64,000 nucleotides of DNA, from positions 186,001 through 250,000 of the forward strand of contig CAYUVH010000006.1 of assembly GCA_964448135.1 (NCBI GenBank). The letters run 5' to 3'. The position numbers were made by a program, and so were the translations under genes. Below are positions 59,537 to 64,000 of the stretch, piece after piece. Each line of letters begins with the position of its first letter. The first letter of the stretch is position 1. The notes beneath the pieces are model-generated. The model searched no databases and was not told where the DNA came from. It was given only the letters and a program-made list of their open reading frames with translations. Source of the stretch: CAYUVH01 sp964448135 (GTDB lineage: Bacteria > Verrucomicrobiota > Verrucomicrobiia > Limisphaerales > UBA8199).

Positions 59537-61852
59537 ATGACGACTCGGACTGGACTCTTCTTTTCACGCGCCGGCATTACGGCGGGACGGACTACTTTGG
59601 CAACCCTGCTTTTCACGACGATTTCCCTGTTAAGCGCGCACGCGTTCACGGCGGGAAATCTCGCGGTCTTTTCGGCGGACAGTTCGAGCGCCAACAACAC
59701 GACCTTCACCATCGTGGAAGTCAACCCGACACTGGCGGGGCAGACTTCGGCGGTCAGCTCGAATGCCGTCAACGGCACGTCGGGCCCCAATGCATTGCGT
59801 TGCAGCGGCTCGGCCACCAGCACGGGCTATCTGTCTGATAGCGCGGACGGGACGCTGCTGGTGTTCGATGCGGTCAACAGCACCTCGACGTCGGGCAATG
59901 CCAACACCATCGCCACCCGCGGTGTGGGCACGTTCGACAACTCCGCCACCTTCAATCTCGCCACCACCTACACCGCCGGCACGAGCGGCGGCACGCAGGC
60001 GCGTTGCGCGACGACCCTGAACAACTCCCTCTACTACATCGCCGACCAGGACGGCCTCTACACGAATTCGAGCACGCGCCTGACCAACGCCAACGTGCGG
60101 GCGATCAAGGCATTTGGCGGCGGCGTTTACATCCTCCAGCAATCTTCCGTGGCGGCGAACATCGTCGTCTCCTCGCTCTCGCTGGATGGTCGCACGCCCA
60201 CCGGGCTGACCGGCCTGACCAATGAAACCACGGCGCAGGATTTCTACCTGATCGCCTCCGGCACCAACGGCACGACTTTCGACACGCTCTATGTGACCTG
60301 CAACACCAGCGCCACCGCGGGAACAATCAAAAAATATTCGCTCGTAAATGGCGTCTGGACGAACAACGGATCCTATTCGACGAGCTTCGGCGGGTTCGGT
60401 CTTTGCGCGGCCAAGAACGGCAACGGCGCGGTCCTCTACCTCACCACCGGCACCGGGGCCACGGCGGCAAACAACGTCATCAAAGTGACCGACACGGCGC
60501 CCTACAACAGCCCCATCGCGGTGACGACAGGAAACAACGTCACCGTTTACACCGGCGCGAGCGGCACGACGATGAAAGGCATCGCCTTCGCGCCGAGCGG
60601 TTGCACCCCGCCGGCCACACCGACCGCCGCGAACGACGGCCCGGTCAATGCGGGCGACACGCTGCACCTGTCCACGCCCACCGTGCTCGGCGCGACGTAT
60701 GCCTGGTCGGGGCCGAACGGGTTCACCTCCAGCTTGCAGAATCCTTCCATTGCGAACGCGCAGGCCGTCAACAGTGGCATCTATAGCGTCGTTCTCACCG
60801 TGGGCTCCTGCTCATCGTCGCCAGGCCAGACGACGGCGATAGTCAATCCGGCGCCCAGCGCGCCCGTGGTCCTTTCGATCACGCCTTCCAATCTTTGGGC
60901 GTATCCCGGACAGCTCGCCAATTTCAACGCCTCAGTCCTCGGCACGCCGACCCCGACCGTTCAGTGGAAATTCAACGGCACAGATATCCCCGGCGAAACC
61001 GCCACCACTCTGCAAGTTGCCGTCAGCGACACGAACCAAAGCGGCATCTACTCGCTCGTCGCCAGCAATCTTCTGGGTCAGGCGACGAACGTCGCCACCC
61101 TCGTCGTCACGCCCAAACCGAACCTGGTCATCACGGAAGTCGAATCCAGCGAGAACACGAACGACGTGGTCGTGCGCGAGGATTGGTGGGAACTGAGCAA
61201 CTTCGACACTTTCCCGGTGAACCTGCGCGGCTTCCGGATGGACGATTCCTCGGGCCAGCTCGCCACCGCGGTTACCTTTACCAACGACGTGCTGATCAAC
61301 CCCGGCGAGTCCGTGGTTTTCGTCGAAAATCTTACCGAGGCACAATTCCGCGCGTGGTGGGGTTCGAACCTGCCACCGGCAGTCAAGATCATCAGCTACA
61401 GCGGCAATGGACTCAGCCTCAACAGCGACGGCGACGGCGTCGTGGTGTGGAACGCGGCCGCCACCAGCGATGGCGACACCGTGGCGACGGCGCTGTTCAC
61501 CCTCGCGACCCGGGGCACCACCTTCGGCTACAATCCGGCAACGCATACCTTCGGCGGATTGAGCGTGGCGGGGCAGTATGGCGCGTTCACCGCTGACGTT
61601 CTCGGCGACATCGGTTCTCCCGGTACGATTGCCAATCATCCGAACTTCACGCAGGCGACCACGGGCGTCGGCGACATCACGCTCACCTTCGCCACCGAAC
61701 CCGGTCTCAATTACGCCGTTGATTACACCACCAATCTCACTCCGGCGGCCTGGTTGACCCTGACCAATGTCGCCGCCGACGGCACGTCGATTTCCGTGGC
61801 TGATCCGGCTGGCGACGCAAAGCGGTTCTATCGCGCCCGTTTTATTCCATGA
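59537..61852 (+). CDS. Secreted Ig-like / lamin-tail domain protein
   Basis: 771 residues from ATG 59537, with a signal peptide ending LLSAHAFT. The N-terminal part (about 40-350) is Ser/Thr/Asn/Gly-rich, beta-propeller-like. Two Ig-like domains follow (GPVNAGDTLHLSTPTV and YPGQLANFNASVLGTPTPTVQW), then a lamin-tail (LTD) domain (LVITEVESSENTNDVVVREDWWELSN .. GFRMDDSSG). A short C-terminal domain ends RFYRARFIP, of the same kind as in the delta-60 protein. Probably surface-bound or secreted. The stop overlaps the next gene's start (ATGA). Confidence 0.85.
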   Translation: MTTRTGLFFSRAGITAGRTTLATLLFTTISLLSAHAFTAGNLAVFSADSSSANNTTFTIVEVNPTLAGQTSAVSSNAVNGTSGPNALRCSGSATSTGYLSDSADGTLLVFDAVNSTSTSGNANTIATRGVGTFDNSATFNLATTYTAGTSGGTQARCATTLNNSLYYIADQDGLYTNSSTRLTNANVRAIKAFGGGVYILQQSSVAANIVVSSLSLDGRTPTGLTGLTNETTAQDFYLIASGTNGTTFDTLYVTCNTSATAGTIKKYSLVNGVWTNNGSYSTSFGGFGLCAAKNGNGAVLYLTTGTGATAANNVIKVTDTAPYNSPIAVTTGNNVTVYTGASGTTMKGIAFAPSGCTPPATPTAANDGPVNAGDTLHLSTPTVLGATYAWSGPNGFTSSLQNPSIANAQAVNSGIYSVVLTVGSCSSSPGQTTAIVNPAPSAPVVLSITPSNLWAYPGQLANFNASVLGTPTPTVQWKFNGTDIPGETATTLQVAVSDTNQSGIYSLVASNLLGQATNVATLVVTPKPNLVITEVESSENTNDVVVREDWWELSNFDTFPVNLRGFRMDDSSGQLATAVTFTNDVLINPGESVVFVENLTEAQFRAWWGSNLPPAVKIISYSGNGLSLNSDGDGVVVWNAAATSDGDTVATALFTLATRGTTFGYNPATHTFGGLSVAGQYGAFTADVLGDIGSPGTIANHPNFTQATTGVGDITLTFATEPGLNYAVDYTTNLTPAAWLTLTNVAADGTSISVADPAGDAKRFYRARFIP

Positions 61853-62649
61853 TCCCGCGCACACACAATTATCCGCGCGCGTTCACGCTGATCGAGTTGC
61901 TGGTCGTCATCGCGATCATCGCGATCCTGGCGGCGATGCTGCTGCCCGCCCTGGCCAAGGCCAAGGGCCGCGCCTCGGCGACCTCGTGCCTGAACAAGAT
62001 GAAGCAGTGGGACCTCGCCCAGACGATGTATTCGCAGGACAACGACGGCTTCATCCCGCGCGAAGCCTACGGCACCAGCGCGATGCTAAACAATTGGGCG
62101 CAGGTCGGGGACGTGAACCCGGGCACCAGCAGCGCGGACGTCTGGTATAACGCGCTGCCCGCCCTGCTTACGCTGAAAAAAGCCTCCGATTATTACGCGA
62201 GCTTTCCGGCGAACGTGGGGAATTTCTATTCCCAGGGCAGCCTGTTCCATTGTCCGACGGCGAAGTTCCCCGACAATGCCGCCACCGCCCTAGCGGTTTA
62301 TTTCCCCATCGCCATGAATTCAAAATTGATCGAGGGCACGGACAAGACCATCAAGGTGTCCACGATCATGCAGCCCTCGGCCACGGTTTTCTTCCTGGAG
62401 AACCGGTTGCCGAACGAACCCAAGGCCGACTCCACGCAACCCGACACCGACCTTGGGCAACCCAGCAGCTACGCGAGCCGGTTCACGCCGCGGCATGATC
62501 AGAAGGGGAACCTCGCCTTTGTGGATGGACATGTCGCATTACTGAAAGGCAGCAAGGTGGTGGAGACGCAAAACAATGCGAACAAGGGCAAGGCGATCAT
62601 GCCGCAGGTGGAAATCGTCTGGACGCAGGATCCGTCGGTGACGCCGTAA
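61849..62649 (+). CDS. Prepilin-like protein with type II secretion N-terminal methylation motif
   Basis: 266 residues. The class III signal is FTLIELLVVIAIIAILAAML (about 12-31), with cleavage expected before Phe. The globular part ends with FTPRHDQKGNLAFVDGHVALL, the typical verrucomicrobial/planctomycete pseudopilin-like ending. It is translationally coupled to the Ig/lamin-tail protein upstream, so the two are probably exported or assembled together. Such paralogues are numerous in these genomes and their exact roles are unknown. Confidence 0.92.
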   Translation: MIPRTHNYPRAFTLIELLVVIAIIAILAAMLLPALAKAKGRASATSCLNKMKQWDLAQTMYSQDNDGFIPREAYGTSAMLNNWAQVGDVNPGTSSADVWYNALPALLTLKKASDYYASFPANVGNFYSQGSLFHCPTAKFPDNAATALAVYFPIAMNSKLIEGTDKTIKVSTIMQPSATVFFLENRLPNEPKADSTQPDTDLGQPSSYASRFTPRHDQKGNLAFVDGHVALLKGSKVVETQNNANKGKAIMPQVEIVWTQDPSVTP

Positions 62650-62656
62650 GAACTGC

Positions 62657-62729
62657 GGAGCGCCCATCTCTGAATGGGCGAGTTTCATACTGTCCTACGG
62701 TAACGCGCCCATTCAGAGATGGGCGCTCC
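62657..62729. repeat. Bihairpin inverted repeat between convergent genes
   Basis: Two perfect 24-base inverted arms (62657-62680 and 62706-62729) around a 25-base spacer. Each arm is itself a small hairpin (cgcccat-ctctga-atgggcg). This REP/BIME-like form sits exactly between the convergent prepilin and DUF47 genes and probably ends transcripts on both strands. Confidence 0.8.
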
Positions 62730-62733
62730 TCGC

Positions 62734-63360
62734 TTAGGAATTCTTCAGCGCAATCTGGGCGACCACGTTGCCGGCGTCGCGGCAGCGGTCGATGACTTTC
62801 TCCAGCTGTTCGTAGAGGTCCTTGAGCGCGATGATTTCGATGGCGTCCCGGTATCCGCTGAACATATCGCGATACAACTCGATCATCTGCCGGTCGGCTG
62901 AGGATTCGAGTTGCTGGAGCTGGAAGTTCAATTGCTCGATCCAGGCGAGATCCTCCTTCCGCAAGTAGCGGATCAACTGGGTCACGATATCCACGGCACG
63001 CTCCAGCAGGCCGATCTGCATCGAAAAATCCGTTCGCCGCACACCCGGCGGCGAGAGCGACAGCCGCGCGGCGAACTTGTCCACCATCTTCGGGATTTTG
63101 TAGAGGACCGCCGAGAGCCGCGCGATATCCTCGCGGTCCAGCGGCGTGAGGAAGGTTTCGTAGATCGCCTGGTCCACCTGCTGCGTGATTTGTTTGTCCA
63201 CCAGGCGCAGGCGGACGAACTCATCCACCGGCAGGATCTTTTCGGGAGATTGATTGTAGGCCACCAGGGCCTGGACGCTGTTCCGGGCGACCTGCGCGCT
63301 GGACTCGAGCAATCCGAAAATCCGCTCTTCCTGGCCCAGGAGCTTTTGCAGTGAAAACAT
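62734..63360 (-). CDS. DUF47 (PhoU-like) family protein
   Basis: 208 residues from ATG 63360 (MFSLQKLLGQEERIFGLLE), the usual family N-terminus; 63372 is an alternative. All-helical PhoU-like fold with FYETFLTPLDREDIARL and PKMVDKFAARLS in the middle. Genes of this family usually accompany a PiT phosphate transporter and are thought to regulate phosphate uptake. No pit gene is visible on this side; it may lie elsewhere. The next gene, divergent, encodes a phosphodiesterase-like protein. Confidence 0.88.
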   Translation of the reverse strand: MFSLQKLLGQEERIFGLLESSAQVARNSVQALVAYNQSPEKILPVDEFVRLRLVDKQITQQVDQAIYETFLTPLDREDIARLSAVLYKIPKMVDKFAARLSLSPPGVRRTDFSMQIGLLERAVDIVTQLIRYLRKEDLAWIEQLNFQLQQLESSADRQMIELYRDMFSGYRDAIEIIALKDLYEQLEKVIDRCRDAGNVVAQIALKNS

Positions 63361-63527
63361 GCGGACAGACATGACAGGCGCTGGCGGTAAATGCACGTGA
63401 CACACTGTTACAATCGCGTGAAGGACCGCCGCGCGTCACCATTCCGTCACACAGTGCGCACCCAATCTTAACCTGTTCGCCACCGTGCCGGTCTTGCCGA
63501 TTCTCACCGGCACTTGAAAATATACTC

Positions 63528-64000
63528 ATGCGAATTTTTGTCCGGCTGCTGGCAGGCGTATTGGCTCTAACCGCCGTGAGCGGTGCTCTGGCCGGGGAGA
63601 AACCGCGCCATGTCGTGCTGGTGGTCTGGGATGGCATGCGGCCCGATTTTGTCGGCGCGGAAACCACCCCGAATCTGTTTCGCCTCGCGCAACAGGGCGT
63701 GACCTTCAAGAACCACCACCCGGTTTACATCACCACCACCGAGGTCAACGGCACGGCGCTGGCCACCGGCATGTATCCCGGCGAAAGCGGCGTGATCGGC
63801 AACAAGGAATTCCGCCCTGCCATCCAACCCGCCAAAAGCATTCACACCGAGGACCTCGAGGCCATCCGCAAGGGCGACGGGCTGTGGGACAAACGTTATC
63901 TCGCGTTTCCGACCGTGGCCGAGATGTTGCATGAGCACGGGCTCACCACCGTGATCGCCGGCGCCAAACCGGTGGCCCTGCTGCACGATCGCGCGCCGCG
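63528..64000 (+). CDS. Exported alkaline phosphatase/phosphodiesterase superfamily protein (cut by window edge)
   Basis: The first 157 residues are visible, from ATG 63528 with a signal peptide (MRIFVRLLAGVLALTAVSGALA). They begin HVVLVVWDGMRPDFV (metal Asp) and NLFRLAQQGVTFKNHHPVY, followed by TTTEVNGTALATGMYPGESGVIGN (nucleophile Thr region). This matches the type I phosphodiesterase/nucleotide pyrophosphatase branch. Likely a periplasmic phosphoesterase. The C-terminal metal ligands lie outside the window. Confidence 0.88.
   Translation, partial: MRIFVRLLAGVLALTAVSGALAGEKPRHVVLVVWDGMRPDFVGAETTPNLFRLAQQGVTFKNHHPVYITTTEVNGTALATGMYPGESGVIGNKEFRPAIQPAKSIHTEDLEAIRKGDGLWDKRYLAFPTVAEMLHEHGLTTVIAGAKPVALLHDRAP

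Noticed and set aside
1..64000. tRNA, rRNA, phage or IS transposase genes
   Set aside because: None recognised by eye on either strand; a covariance or profile search would be needed to exclude short RNA genes fully.

Overview
The window is GC-rich bacterial chromosome. It most likely comes from a verrucomicrobial lineage (Verrucomicrobiota, Pedosphaera/Limisphaerales-like). This is inferred from gene style: a prepilin-like protein with the FTLIELLVVIAIIAILAAML signature and a C-terminal FVDGHVALLK, a giant delta-60/kelch/FG-GAP secreted protein, Tat-exported carbohydrate enzymes, a uroporphyrinogen-decarboxylase-like/corrinoid methyltransferase module, and many text-like intergenic repeats. 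I recognised no rRNA, tRNA or CRISPR array.

Layout. 1-12 kb: end of a sensor histidine kinase, a DUF3303 protein, a 1.7k-residue delta-60 repeat protein, a SUKH-like protein, a HEAT/kelch protein, and a pseudouridine synthase fused to an rRNA methyltransferase. 11.7-18 kb: a coupled operon (YacP-like nuclease, VWA protein, GH5 glycosidase), an acyltransferase relic, a purine permease and XdhC. 18-27 kb: a methyltransferase/corrinoid module, DUF1398 with its MarR neighbour, rpiB-tkt, DUF899 and SRPBCC genes. 27-30 kb: ClC channel and M48 protease. 30.5-36 kb: a complete retron operon. 36-40.6 kb: three exported or membrane proteins of unknown role. 40.7-56.7 kb: a large NAD+/ADP-ribose island. 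56.8-64 kb: fba, a beta-helix enzyme, an Ig/lamin-tail protein with a prepilin-like partner, DUF47, and the start of a phosphodiesterase.

The retron is the strongest candidate for an unusual system. An ARM/HEAT-like protein and a SWIM zinc-finger protein are translationally coupled. After them comes a 220-nt non-coding RNA with the full msr-msd layout: a long a1/a2 end pairing and a perfect 25-bp msd hairpin. A retron-type reverse transcriptase with an N-terminal extension of about 230 residues follows.

The NAD island carries pncB, nadE, an NMN adenylyltransferase/ribosylnicotinamide kinase, pnuC, NADAR, the regulator nrtR, an SPFH protein, a NAD-kinase-like protein, kptA, three ADP-ribosylglycohydrolases (one fused to a receiver-like domain), a PP2C phosphatase, pncA and an ADP-ribose Nudix hydrolase. 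Two almost identical 19-bp palindromes sit on the promoters of pncB and of the divergent pnuC/NADAR pair, so NrtR probably controls the salvage genes.

Several dispersed repeat families run through the window. One is a three-copy, roughly 100-bp structured element. Another is a pair of inverted 470-700 bp repeats with phased A-tracts. There are also palindrome clusters and a bihairpin element between convergent genes.
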